A stretch of 64,000 nt of DNA, taken from contig NZ_JBQKUO010000002.1 in NCBI RefSeq assembly GCF_052156635.1, positions 248,001 through 312,000 of the forward strand, in the 5' to 3' direction. Numbering within the stretch: position 1 is the stretch's first letter; every line of letters begins with the position of its first letter. This DNA is from Nitrospina sp052156635 (lineage in GTDB: Bacteria > Nitrospinota > Nitrospinia > Nitrospinales > Nitrospinaceae). Under the pieces are notes generated by a model. The model was not told the DNA's origin. It did no database searches and saw only the letters and a list, made by a program, of their open reading frames with translations. The position numbers were made by a program, and so were the translations under genes. This document shows positions 18,095 to 26,590 of the stretch, one piece after another.

Positions 18095-20507
18095 AGTGAA
18101 CGATTCGTATTCCATCGCAACGCTTTTGAAGGAAGAGGAGATCAAATGCTTCCGCGAGTTCATTTATGAACTGGATCATGATCCGCAGAAGCATTTTCTA
18201 CGCAACGACATTGTTCTCAAATCCGAAGCGTACCTCAGGCAGAAAAACCAGGCCCATCCGGAATTGGGCGGATTCGAAGGTCTGAAACTCTTTCTTTCGC
18301 GGACGCAGGAGATGCTGTTGCTGGACCAATACGCAGTGCTTCTCTATCGCGCAAAAGTCGGTCAGTATCAGTTTTACCGGTTTCATAAAAATGAAGAAAC
18401 GGTGGATGAATTGAATCCAGAGGAGTTTCTGGATTACCGCGAAGTGGTTGCGGGCTACCCGTACGAACCCGCCGAAAAGAAACTGGAAATCAACTTCGGT
18501 CCTTTTTACAGTCTGGGGCCGGTGATCCGGGACCACCGTAAAATCGGTTCGGGGCAACGGTTTTTGAACAGTTTCATGGCGGGAAAACTGCAGGGGGAAT
18601 GGAGCAAATGGCAGGCCCACCTTTGCGACTTCCTTAAAATTCACAGTATCAACGGGGAACAGATTCTCGTGGATGGGCAAATCGTGCAGGACCCGCACCA
18701 GCTGTTCGAAGCCCTGCAGAAAGCCATCAGCTACCTGGAACGTCAACCGGAGAACGGACCGATCCAGAAGGAGAAAAGTCATTTGCGGGGCCTGGGGTTC
18801 TGTGACGGGTTCGGCGATACGGTGGGCAGGGTGCTCAAGAACCTCCAGTTGCTGGCCAACCTGCTTGAGGAACCGCGGGCGGAAAACCTGGAGGAATTCA
18901 TCAGCGTGATTCCCATGGTGAGCCGGGTGGCCATCATTTCTCCCCATGGATGGTTCGGGCAGGAGAATGTGCTGGGCCGTCCGGATACGGGAGGGCAGGT
19001 CGTTTATATCCTCGACCAGGTCAAGGCTCTCGAAAAATACCTGAAGGCTTCCCTTCGGAACGCGGGCCTCAAAGCCCAACCGAAGATAATCATCGTCACC
19101 CGCCTGATTCCGGAAAGCGAAGGAACCACCTGCGACCATCGTTTGGAAAAAGTTCACGGAACACAGAACTGCTGGATATTGCGTGTGCCGTTCAAGGACG
19201 AGCATCAGAACATCGTTCCACACTGGATGTCGCGATTCCGCGTGTGGCCCTACCTTGAGCAGTTCGCGCTTGATGCCAAGAACGAACTCTTGACGGAATT
19301 CGGCGGAAAGCCCGACCTCATCGTCGGCAACTATTCCGACGGAAACCTGGTTGCGTCGCTTCTTGCATCGTGGTTGCAGGTCATTCAGTGCAACATCGCG
19401 CACGCGCTGGAAAAGCCAAAATACCTGTTCTCCGCACTGTACTGGAAAGATCTTGAGCCCGACTATAATTTTTCCCTGCAGTTCACTGCCGACCTCATTG
19501 CCATGAACAAGGCGGACATCATCATCTCCAGCACCTCGCAGGAGATCGCGGGCACCGACACGAGCATGGGCCAATACGAATCGTATCGACTGTTTTCTAT
19601 GCCGGGTCTATACAAGGTGGCCAATGGCGTCCACTTGCATCACCCGAAATTCAATGTGGTGTCGCCGGGGGTGGATGATTCGTTGTACTTTCCGTTTACG
19701 CAGAAGAACAAGCGCATGGAAAATCAGACGGGCGAGTTGACGGAACGATTGTTTCACCACGGTGGGCCTGAGGCATACGGCGAGTTGAGCGATCCGGACA
19801 AGCCGCCTATTTTCACCATGGCACGCCTCGATAAAATCAAAAACCTGACAGGGTTGGTTGAGGCATATGGCCAGAGTCCGCAGTTGCAGGAAATGGCGAA
19901 CCTCATTGTGGTGACGCGGTCAATTCGCGAAGAGGGTGTGGAAGACGATGAAGAGCGGCATCAATTGAAACGCATGTATGAATTGATCGCGCAATACGAT
20001 CTGTATTCCAAAATACGCTGGGTGGAAAACTCGTCACGGCAGAACGGAGCTGAGATGTACCGGATGGTCGGAGATCGCCAGGGGGTGTTTGTGCAACCAG
20101 CCCTGTTTGAAGCTTTCGGACTGACGGTGCTGGAGGGCATGGCAAGCGGGCTTCCTGTATTTGCCACGCAGTTCGGCGGGCCACAGGAAATCATTCAGGA
20201 TGGCAAGAACGGCTTTCTCATCAACCCCACCCAACCTCCGCTCATCAGCGAACCCCTGGTGAAGTTCCTGGATCGCGCCGGATCCGACTCAATGTACTGG
20301 AAAACGATTTCGGGCCAGGCCATTACGCGTGTTAAAGAGGCATACACGTGGAAGCTGTACTCGGAGAAACTGCTCAAGTTCGCGAAGTTGTATGGATTCT
20401 GGAATTACTCGGAATTATCGGAGGAAAAAAAAGAGCTGGATCAATACTGCAATCTACTGTTCCACCTGTTTTTCAAGAAACGCGCCGACATGTTGATGCC
20501 AAAATAA
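18060..20507 (+). CDS. Sucrose synthase
   Basis: The product has 815 residues, the usual size for sucrose synthase. The N-terminal third is the regulatory/EPBD region. The GT-B core starts at about residue 288 (VAIISPHGWFGQENVLG, then RPDTGGQVVYILDQVKALE). The retaining-glycosyltransferase E-x7-E lies in PALFEAFGLTVLEGMASG (~679-697). The enzyme interconverts sucrose + UDP/ADP with fructose + NDP-glucose. The start has GGGAG 7 bases upstream and lies inside the end of the SPS gene, so translation is probably coupled. With SPS and fructokinase adjacent, the cell can make and break sucrose from one locus. Confidence 0.95.
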   Translation: MAFTATDSWSLEVNDSYSIATLLKEEEIKCFREFIYELDHDPQKHFLRNDIVLKSEAYLRQKNQAHPELGGFEGLKLFLSRTQEMLLLDQYAVLLYRAKVGQYQFYRFHKNEETVDELNPEEFLDYREVVAGYPYEPAEKKLEINFGPFYSLGPVIRDHRKIGSGQRFLNSFMAGKLQGEWSKWQAHLCDFLKIHSINGEQILVDGQIVQDPHQLFEALQKAISYLERQPENGPIQKEKSHLRGLGFCDGFGDTVGRVLKNLQLLANLLEEPRAENLEEFISVIPMVSRVAIISPHGWFGQENVLGRPDTGGQVVYILDQVKALEKYLKASLRNAGLKAQPKIIIVTRLIPESEGTTCDHRLEKVHGTQNCWILRVPFKDEHQNIVPHWMSRFRVWPYLEQFALDAKNELLTEFGGKPDLIVGNYSDGNLVASLLASWLQVIQCNIAHALEKPKYLFSALYWKDLEPDYNFSLQFTADLIAMNKADIIISSTSQEIAGTDTSMGQYESYRLFSMPGLYKVANGVHLHHPKFNVVSPGVDDSLYFPFTQKNKRMENQTGELTERLFHHGGPEAYGELSDPDKPPIFTMARLDKIKNLTGLVEAYGQSPQLQEMANLIVVTRSIREEGVEDDEERHQLKRMYELIAQYDLYSKIRWVENSSRQNGAEMYRMVGDRQGVFVQPALFEAFGLTVLEGMASGLPVFATQFGGPQEIIQDGKNGFLINPTQPPLISEPLVKFLDRAGSDSMYWKTISGQAITRVKEAYTWKLYSEKLLKFAKLYGFWNYSELSEEKKELDQYCNLLFHLFFKKRADMLMPK

Positions 20508-20544
20508 ACCGGTCATTTGGAAACGTGGTATGTGGCCGACCAGG

Positions 20545-21015
20545 TCAGCGGATCCACACCAAAGGCTGGTACACCCATGCCTTGTCGCCCATCGCATCAA
20601 CGATTTGCACCCAGTTGTTCTCCACTTTGAGGACTTTTACCGAAAAGTATTTGTCCACCGGGCTCCACGGCACGCGGGAATGATTGGTTCCGGGCCCCGT
20701 TCGCATATTTGTTTTGTTCTGTTTGACCACCGCGCATTTGAAGTCATTGGTGATCAGTCTCTCGTGCAGCCAGTAGATGTCACCGTCGACATCTTGAACC
20801 CTGAGCCATTCACCTTTCTTTGCCAACTGCTGGAAGGGCATGTACTTGAACACCTCCCACAGTTTTTCGTAATTCAGGCCGGGACCTTTTCGTAAATTGG
20901 CTTTTTTGACGTTCACACATAGAGCCTGTGCCTCGGTGACGGCAAAGGGATGAGAAAGAAGAAGGGTGAAAGCGAAAATCAAAAGGAACGCGAAAGGCAA
21001 TTTAAAGCGGTGCAT
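20545..21015 (-). CDS. Exported protein with two bacterial SH3 domains
   Basis: The product has 156 residues. The signal peptide (LPFAFLLIFAFTLLLSHPFAVTEAQA) is followed by two SH3_3-type domains. The first has VKKANLRKGPGLNYEKLWEVF and the second KTNMRTGPGTNHSRVPWSPV; both carry the N-x-R-x-GPG signature. Such domains usually bind peptidoglycan or other envelope components. The start is the ATG at 21015, which creates the signal sequence; an open frame continues upstream to 21123 but would bury it. It converges on sucrose synthase. The gap 21016-21227 holds nothing I can identify. Confidence 0.82.
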   Translation of the reverse strand: MHRFKLPFAFLLIFAFTLLLSHPFAVTEAQALCVNVKKANLRKGPGLNYEKLWEVFKYMPFQQLAKKGEWLRVQDVDGDIYWLHERLITNDFKCAVVKQNKTNMRTGPGTNHSRVPWSPVDKYFSVKVLKVENNWVQIVDAMGDKAWVYQPLVWIR

Positions 21016-21227
21016 GGTTGTTTCCGGGTTTGATGGTGATTGCTGGATTGAAGTTCGAAAACCTTGAAACATGCTGCAACAGCGGTCTACAAAGGATCCT
21101 GGGCGACAAGCCGCTTCGGTCAAACTTTGATTGCAGATGAGGTGCCACCTGCAAGTGAAATGTTGTCGTTCAGCTTACCACCATCCAATGCCAGATTCAA
21201 TTGGCCCTCCGGCGCAGAAAAACGCAC

Positions 21228-21974
21228 TCAACGCCGTCTTCGTTCCAGCCACCACAGGCCGCCTGAAAGCACCAGATGAATCATTCCTACCTGCAAAAGG
21301 AATCGCGGCAAACTCCAGTAAGAAATTTCGCGGTCGTTCAAACGGTAGGTGAATGAAAAAAAATCTTTCTCGATGCGGTCGCCTGTCTGGACTTCCTGGT
21401 ACAGGTCGGGCTTCACACGCTTTTTCTTTTCGACGCCTTCATCGTTTTTCACCGACAAATAATAGGACTGTGTTTGAAACAGTTTCTCCTCAATGTTTTT
21501 GTCCGTGATCTCCCCGGTCATTGACGTGAAGAATTTAAAAAAATAAAGCGCCCCGAACACCGCGATCATCAGCACCCTGGGATTCAAAAACAGGCGCTGC
21601 ATGCGTTCCTTTTCTGATGGACGCGTCCGCAGGTCGCCCACGAAAAAGGAGTGGATGAACGGAGTGAAGAAGTCGTACTGGAAATACGGGTAGCCGGAGT
21701 AATGAGGACGGTAAAACCGGCGGGGACCCTGCGGCCCGGAGTGTGGCGATGAAGTGCCAAACAACTGTGCGTCGTAATCCCTGCGCCGGTTCAGGTTGGA
21801 CAGCACGCGGTAGGCTTCCGCAATTTCGGCGAAGCGGTCGTGATGGCCGTCATGGCTTTCCGGGTTTTTGTCCGGGTGATGCTGTTTCGCCAGCGCGCGG
21901 TAGGCCTTTTTGATTTCTGCATACGTCGCTTCGGGTACCACGCCCAGGATTTCGTAAAAATTCTTTTGTGTCAT
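21228..21974 (-). CDS. Membrane-anchored J-domain protein
   Basis: The product has 248 residues. Residues 1-~70 are a DnaJ J-domain: NFYEILGVVPEATYAEIKKA, the invariant HPD in KQHHPDKNP, then AYRVLSNLNRRRDYD. Two hydrophobic segments follow, near VLMIAVFGALYFFKF and LLQVGMIHLVLSGGLWWL, separated by a charged domain. The J-domain would stimulate DnaK ATPase at the membrane face. No Gly/Phe or zinc-finger regions are present, so this is a type III J-protein. Its open frame continues upstream through the DedA gene without a stop, but the start at 21974 is set by the J-domain. Confidence 0.87.
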   Translation of the reverse strand: MTQKNFYEILGVVPEATYAEIKKAYRALAKQHHPDKNPESHDGHHDRFAEIAEAYRVLSNLNRRRDYDAQLFGTSSPHSGPQGPRRFYRPHYSGYPYFQYDFFTPFIHSFFVGDLRTRPSEKERMQRLFLNPRVLMIAVFGALYFFKFFTSMTGEITDKNIEEKLFQTQSYYLSVKNDEGVEKKKRVKPDLYQEVQTGDRIEKDFFSFTYRLNDREISYWSLPRFLLQVGMIHLVLSGGLWWLERRRR

Positions 21975-22000
21975 AGGGGATGCATGTTGGTTTGCCGAAT

Positions 22001-22585
22001 TCAGGGACGGCGCGGAGAACGCAGGGTTCGGCGGGCGATGATGTACAACCCCAGTACGAAGCACACCGCCACCGCTACGTTGCCCCACTTCAATTCCTTG
22101 AGTGCATCCAGCACAAACGGTCCCGAATAAAAACTGGCGGCGGTGTAGGTTATCGAGAACAACACGTTGCCCAGAAACGAATACACCACGTAACGGCGCG
22201 CGTCGTAGTGGATCATCCCGGCGAACGGCGGAATTATTTTCGATACCGCAAACAGGAAGCGGCCGAGGATCACCACCACCGCCGGGCGCGTCTGGAACAT
22301 ACGGTGCGTGGTGACAATGGCGCCTTCCATGCGGCGCACCCAGGAAAACTGCATCCAGTAAGCCAGCCCCGTCTTGTAACCGAGAAAGTAGAGGAACAGG
22401 TCGGCGATCCATCCCCCCGCAAACCCGCACAAGAGAACGCCGTACACGTTCAACAGGTCCTTGGACGCGGCGATGCCGCCGAACACGAGAAACAGGGGGA
22501 TGCCGTAATGATCGAAATAAGTGCCGACGAGAACGATGCCGTACCCGTAATCCGCGACCAGACCCTCAATGGTCTCGGGTGACAT
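22001..22585 (-). CDS. DedA/VTT-family membrane protein
   Basis: The product has 194 residues with four or five hydrophobic segments. The DedA signature lies in LGRFLFAVSKIIPPFAGM, the Arg-containing re-entrant loop of this family (usually written as F-x-R-F-x(3)-R-x-x(3)-P-x-x-A-G-x). DedA proteins act in lipid carrier and phospholipid recycling and proton-coupled transport. The start overlaps the stop of the zinc-ribbon gene by one base. It is 26 bases upstream of the J-domain gene, so the group is likely co-transcribed. Confidence 0.85.
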   Translation of the reverse strand: MSPETIEGLVADYGYGIVLVGTYFDHYGIPLFLVFGGIAASKDLLNVYGVLLCGFAGGWIADLFLYFLGYKTGLAYWMQFSWVRRMEGAIVTTHRMFQTRPAVVVILGRFLFAVSKIIPPFAGMIHYDARRYVVYSFLGNVLFSITYTAASFYSGPFVLDALKELKWGNVAVAVCFVLGLYIIARRTLRSPRRP

Positions 22586-22863
22586 TATTCACAGGCGTCG
22601 CAAAGCAGGTTGGACAGGGCGTTCATACAGCAACATCCGGCATAGGCGCCCGCACCGGAGGTGGCGCTGTGGACGAAGGTTTCCTTCAAATCCGGACGCT
22701 CGTAATATCCTGGAGGCATCTGCCGGTTTCCCTGCTGGGGCGGGCCCGGTTGCTGGTATTGCTGGGGAGTGCGCATTTCGGGATTGTCCACGATCTGCGT
22801 GCCGCACCGCGTGCAGAAGTTGGCCTGATCCGAGTTTTCCGCTCCACAGTTGGGGCAAAACAT
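22585..22863 (-). CDS. Small zinc-ribbon protein
   Basis: The product has 92 residues. The N-terminal zinc ribbon is complete, with MFCPNCGAENSDQANFCTRCG giving two CxxC pairs. A Pro/Gln-rich linker (QQYQQPGPPQQGNRQ) follows, then a C-terminal Cys cluster (GCCCMNALSNLLCDACE) that could be an acylated or metal-binding tail. AGGAGA lies upstream of the ATG at 22863; a longer frame to 23001 has no support. Function is unknown. It sits between the DedA and DUF5685 genes. Confidence 0.72.
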   Translation of the reverse strand: MFCPNCGAENSDQANFCTRCGTQIVDNPEMRTPQQYQQPGPPQQGNRQMPPGYYERPDLKETFVHSATSGAGAYAGCCCMNALSNLLCDACE

Positions 22864-22877
22864 ATTCTCTCCTGTCG

Positions 22878-23819
22878 TTAAAAATCCTTGCAGTTGAAAA
22901 ACATTTTTTCGGAAACGGGTTTTCGAAACACCAACGCGTCGTGCGCCTTCCGCGCTTCCCGGTCCAGGCTGTAGGTGACGATGTTGTTCACGATCGGCCA
23001 AGCGTCGCGCAGGTCCAGGTCCGGAAGCCGGTTCAGCATGCGGTCGCGGCCCGCGTGGACCGTTTCGAGGTACTTATTATAGGTATCCCTCAGGCAATTT
23101 TCATCGGTTAAATTCAACTCCGGTTCGGCGCGCAGGATAGGGTTGAACCGGCTCGCCGAACGGTCCGCGTGCAGGTCGGCCATGGCATCGAGAAGGTTTA
23201 TCAGCCGGCCCAGCTCAAAGAAAAACGCGTACAAGGCTTCAAAGCGGTCTTTGGCAATTTTATCCTGGAACGCCTGCGTCATGATGTGCGCGAACACCTT
23301 GCCCCACTGATCGAGAAAGCGTGCGATGTCCGTCACCGACAGGTCCTGCTCCATGCGGTGCAGGACTGCGACCTCCCGTTCCACATATTCGAGATCGATG
23401 TGGAACCGGTTATACAGTTTTTTGCTTTTGCGGAATGTGCGATTGAGACGGCGTTGAACCCAGCCGTTGTATCGCCTCAGCCAGAACCCGGTTTCGTCTT
23501 CCAGGTTGTCCTGAAATTTGATGACGAAGGCGAGGAGGGACACCGCTGCACCCAGTTGCACCGCCTCGTGCTCCGGGGGCAGGGCAGCAACTTTGGCGAT
23601 CGGCACGCCGGAACAGCGGTCCTTGACCGCCCCGATGTCTTGCACTACCATCTCGTTATAGAGCATTGCCAACAAGGTGCCTTCATAGCTGTTGATGAAA
23701 GCATAAGGCCGCGAGTGGTTGCGCACCAGGTGCCGGCACACACTGCAATAATACAGCTTGTAGTAAGTGCAGTCCTTGACCAGCAGTTCCATTTTGTAGG
23801 GTTTGACCAGTCCCAGCAT
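22878..23819 (-). CDS. DUF5685-type conserved protein
   Basis: The product has 313 residues and is largely helical. The N-terminal block MLGLVKPYKMELLVKDCTYYK, followed by LYYCSVCRHL, resembles the DUF5685 family, whose members share the paired Cys and an all-helical, terpenoid-synthase-like outline. I see no canonical DDxxD motif, so no activity is assigned. I use the ATG at 23819 rather than a TTG nine codons upstream. It is the first gene of the minus-strand group running to the J-domain protein, and divergent from the GT2 gene with only 55 bases between. Confidence 0.65.
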   Translation of the reverse strand: MLGLVKPYKMELLVKDCTYYKLYYCSVCRHLVRNHSRPYAFINSYEGTLLAMLYNEMVVQDIGAVKDRCSGVPIAKVAALPPEHEAVQLGAAVSLLAFVIKFQDNLEDETGFWLRRYNGWVQRRLNRTFRKSKKLYNRFHIDLEYVEREVAVLHRMEQDLSVTDIARFLDQWGKVFAHIMTQAFQDKIAKDRFEALYAFFFELGRLINLLDAMADLHADRSASRFNPILRAEPELNLTDENCLRDTYNKYLETVHAGRDRMLNRLPDLDLRDAWPIVNNIVTYSLDREARKAHDALVFRKPVSEKMFFNCKDF

Positions 23820-23874
23820 GGGGAGTATCCGTGTTGAAGGCCGCAAGTTTCACTTTTTCCCGGTATTGTAGCAG

Positions 23875-25011
23875 ATGGCATGGCTCACGGTTTTGCAAAT
23901 AATATTGGTTGTGATCGTTGTGGTGTATTTCGGATCCAACCTGCTGTCGCTGGTCCGGGTGCGCCCGGCCGCGCCACCCCTGCCCAGCATGCCGTTGGTC
24001 TCTATCTGCGTCCCCGCTCGCAACGAAGAACGCGACATCGAAGCCTGCCTGACGTCCCTCCTCCAACAGGATTACCCTGAGTTTGAAGTCATTGTGGTCG
24101 ATGACCACTCCACCGACCGGACGTCCGAAATCATCCGCGCGTTACAGGAAAAAAATCCGCGCCTTAAAAGCATCCAGAGCGCCCCTTTGCCAGAGGGCTG
24201 GTACGGAAAGCCATTCGCCCTTCACCAGGCCAGCCAGGTGGCCAGGGGCAAGCTGTTGCTGTTCACCGACGCCGACCCTGTTTTCGAGCCGCACGCGCTG
24301 GCCTCGGCGGTGCACTTCATGCAGTTGCGTCGGCTGGATCTGTTGACCCTCATGCCGCGTGCGCTCTTCGGTTCGTTCTGGGAGCGGGCCGTGCAGCCCG
24401 TGATCTTCGGTCTGATCGCGGGATTGAGCCGCTTTCGGAAAATCGCCGATCCCAACGACCCCCACGCCATGGGTTTCGGCGCGTTTCTCCTGATCACCCG
24501 CGATCTGTACCGCAGGATGGGGGGACATGAATCCGTGCGCGCCCGCATTTTGGAAGACATCAGTCTCGCCCGCGTGGCCAAGCAGAACGGAGCCCGCATG
24601 CTGGCTGCCGACGGCAAACAGCTTTTCTCCATTCGCATGTACCATTCGCTCCGGGAAATCTGGGAAGGCTGGCGCAAGAATGTGTTCCTTGCCTTCAAGC
24701 AGTCGATCCCGAAAACGTTTTTTTACGTCACGATGATCCTCGGCTTCACTCTGACACCGTGGGTTCTGGCTGTCGTCAATGCAGCGGTCGATGCCGCGGC
24801 GTGGGTGCAGGCGGTTTCCACCGTTACGCTGCTCATGGTGCTGTTCACCGAAGTCAGCCTGTGCGAGGAACTCGGCCTTTCCGGGTGGTGTATATGGATT
24901 TTCCCGCTGGGTGGCATTGTGGTGTGCGGCATCCTCGTCAATTCCATGATCCACGTGCTGTTCAAAAAACAATCCATGTGGCGGGGGCGGCGCTACGCTT
25001 CTCCTACCTGA
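23875..25011 (+). CDS. Membrane-bound family-2 glycosyltransferase
   Basis: The product has 378 residues. The N-terminal membrane anchor (VLQIILVVIVVVYFGSNLLSL) precedes a GT-A domain with VSICVPARNEERDIEACL, the nucleotide-binding VVDDHSTD and a DxD-like TDADP. An acceptor motif ILEDISLA and the RXXRW-type region EIWEGWRKN follow. Two or three C-terminal membrane helices and a terminal WRGRRY complete it. This outline is shared with carotenoid and hopanoid-associated glycosyltransferases (CrtQ/CruC/HpnB group). The acceptor cannot be assigned, because no pigment or hopanoid genes are adjacent. Confidence 0.85.
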   Translation: MAWLTVLQIILVVIVVVYFGSNLLSLVRVRPAAPPLPSMPLVSICVPARNEERDIEACLTSLLQQDYPEFEVIVVDDHSTDRTSEIIRALQEKNPRLKSIQSAPLPEGWYGKPFALHQASQVARGKLLLFTDADPVFEPHALASAVHFMQLRRLDLLTLMPRALFGSFWERAVQPVIFGLIAGLSRFRKIADPNDPHAMGFGAFLLITRDLYRRMGGHESVRARILEDISLARVAKQNGARMLAADGKQLFSIRMYHSLREIWEGWRKNVFLAFKQSIPKTFFYVTMILGFTLTPWVLAVVNAAVDAAAWVQAVSTVTLLMVLFTEVSLCEELGLSGWCIWIFPLGGIVVCGILVNSMIHVLFKKQSMWRGRRYASPT

Positions 25012-25161
25012 ATGGTCGTATTTTCCCTTGCTCTGGAACCCCCAGGCTTTCCGTGAGTTGAATAATAAACAAGCTCCGTCCATTTGGCGTTATGATGGAA
25101 ACAGTCTGTTAGCGGCGGTTTTCTGAGGGCCGGGTTGTTCCCCATTTATCCCAATATAAAT

Positions 25162-25482
25162 ATGACAGATTCTTCTTTCACCGACTTTGTACTGGAGCAG
25201 CTTGAAGGGATGGGACCAGTGCGCTGCCGTGCCATGTTCGGCGGTCACGGGCTCTACGCCGATGACGTTTTTTTCGCCATCATTTACAACAACGTGCTGT
25301 ACTTCAAAACCGATGGGAAAACCGTGTCCCAATATGTGGGGCAGGGGATGCGACCGTTCCAGCCGAGGCCGGGCCAGACCCTCAAAAATTATTACGAAGT
25401 TCCTACAGAGGTTCTGGAAAACGCTGACACGCTGGTCCAGTGGGCGAGGCAGGCTGTGGCCGTGGACGACTCCAAAAAGTGA
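25162..25482 (+). CDS. TfoX N-terminal domain protein
   Basis: The product has 106 residues. It matches the TfoX/Sxy N-terminal domain: FVLEQLEGMGPVRCRAMFGGHGLYADDVFFAIIYNNVLYFK, with the MFGG turn and the later YYEVPTEVLENADTLVQW. It lacks the C-terminal helix-hairpin-helix part of full TfoX. In Gammaproteobacteria the full protein activates competence genes; stand-alone N-domains are of unknown role. The start is the ATG at 25162 (an upstream TTG would add nine residues). The gap 25012-25161 contains no recognisable feature. Confidence 0.85.
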   Translation: MTDSSFTDFVLEQLEGMGPVRCRAMFGGHGLYADDVFFAIIYNNVLYFKTDGKTVSQYVGQGMRPFQPRPGQTLKNYYEVPTEVLENADTLVQWARQAVAVDDSKK

Positions 25483-25512
25483 GGGGATGCGCTTGAATAT
25501 GGAGACTTTTTT

Positions 25513-26094
25513 ATGAATTGGACATCTAAATGGTGGAGGAGCGCACTCATCCTGGTTCTTTGGATCGGTGTGGTGATCCCTGGCTTTTACGGGGAAGCGG
25601 AATCGGCGGACAGCCCGCCTGAGTTTTATATTTCCAAGAACATCTGCCCTTTCGAGTGCTGCAGCTATGGCCGCTGGCGTGCGGTGGAACCCGTGGACCT
25701 GAAAGATTCGCCCAACGGCAAGGTGATTGGAAGGGTTGAGGAGGGAGAACGCGTCGACGCCATCACCGGAGAGGTTCACGCGACGCCTGGTATTCTGAAA
25801 GTGGTGGTTCCTTTCAAACAGTTCAAAAGAGGCGATACGATTTACATCCTTCATTATGTTGGCGAAGGTTTTTTCAAATATTGGCATCAGGGGAAAGTCG
25901 GTGAGGAAGAATTCATTTTTCTCCTGAACCTGGCGGAGGATGATCCCCTGTGCAAAACCCCGCGCGAGGACTGCTGGGGACAGTTGCAAAAGGCCGAGGA
26001 AAGCGTGTGGTGGGTTCAAATGAAAAACGCCGGTGGAACCGTCGGCTGGACGGACCGTCCGGAGCTTTTTGGCGACAAGGACAGTTGTGGTTGA
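25513..26094 (+). CDS. Exported SH3-like protein of unknown function
   Basis: The product has 193 residues. A signal peptide (SALILVLWIGVVIPGFYGEAESA) precedes a domain beginning ICPFECCSYGRWRAVEPVDLKDSPNGKVIG..., which looks like a beta-rich SH3 fold with a Cys-rich N-terminus. The four to six Cys (ICPFECC, LCKTPREDC, KDSCG) suggest disulfides in the periplasm. No family was recognised with confidence. It lies 30 bases after the TfoX-N gene. Confidence 0.7.
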   Translation: MNWTSKWWRSALILVLWIGVVIPGFYGEAESADSPPEFYISKNICPFECCSYGRWRAVEPVDLKDSPNGKVIGRVEEGERVDAITGEVHATPGILKVVVPFKQFKRGDTIYILHYVGEGFFKYWHQGKVGEEEFIFLLNLAEDDPLCKTPREDCWGQLQKAEESVWWVQMKNAGGTVGWTDRPELFGDKDSCG

Positions 26095-26193
26095 CACAGG
26101 GAAAGGGGCGCCGCTGCGTTTTCGCCCTGGAAGGACAAGGACCGACAAGCGGGGCCGGCGAAGTTCCTGTGAACGTTTACTAGAGAGGTGTTT

Positions 26194-26562
26194 ATGAAAC
26201 TCACTCCCGGTAACTGCTGGGCTTATGTGCTGTTGCTGATCGTCACTGCGGGGTACAACGTGATGGTGATCTCCGGGCTCGCTTTGCTCAACCAGCACCT
26301 GGAGGCCATTGCGCCGGTCACATACTGGCCGCGCATCACGGTGGTGTTTGCCAACGAAGCGACGGTGATGCTGTGGCCGATCCTCGGCATCGTGTCACTG
26401 ATCGGAAACGTCGCCTGGGGTGTGCACCGCGCCGGCGACACCGCCAATCGCGCACCGCATGCGCTTCCCATGTTCTGCCACCTGGCATGGATCGTCGCCT
26501 GTTCGCTGTGGCACATCGCCGGAGCCATGGCGCCGTTCATCCTGATGGGTGAGCATCTTTAA
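26194..26562 (+). CDS. Small multi-pass membrane protein of unknown function
   Basis: The product has 122 residues with three hydrophobic helices: WAYVLLLIVTAGYNVMVISGLALL, VMLWPILGIVSLIGNVAWGV and HLAWIVACSLWHIAGAMAPFIL. GAGAGG lies 6-7 bases before the ATG at 26194, so the GTG two codons earlier is not needed. No family was recognised. The gene converges on mazG. Confidence 0.65.
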   Translation: MKLTPGNCWAYVLLLIVTAGYNVMVISGLALLNQHLEAIAPVTYWPRITVVFANEATVMLWPILGIVSLIGNVAWGVHRAGDTANRAPHALPMFCHLAWIVACSLWHIAGAMAPFILMGEHL

Positions 26563-26590
26563 GGAGGGAAGGGGAGGAGAGTGAAACGGC

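Noticed and set aside
21975..22430. An N-terminal extension of the J-domain protein through the DedA gene
   Set aside because: The J-domain begins at residue 3-5 of the shorter product, and the extension is an out-of-frame reading of DedA.
25090..26298. A 402-codon minus-strand frame across the TfoX-N and SH3-like genes
   Set aside because: It runs antisense through two genes with signal-peptide or domain evidence and contains no recognisable domain itself.
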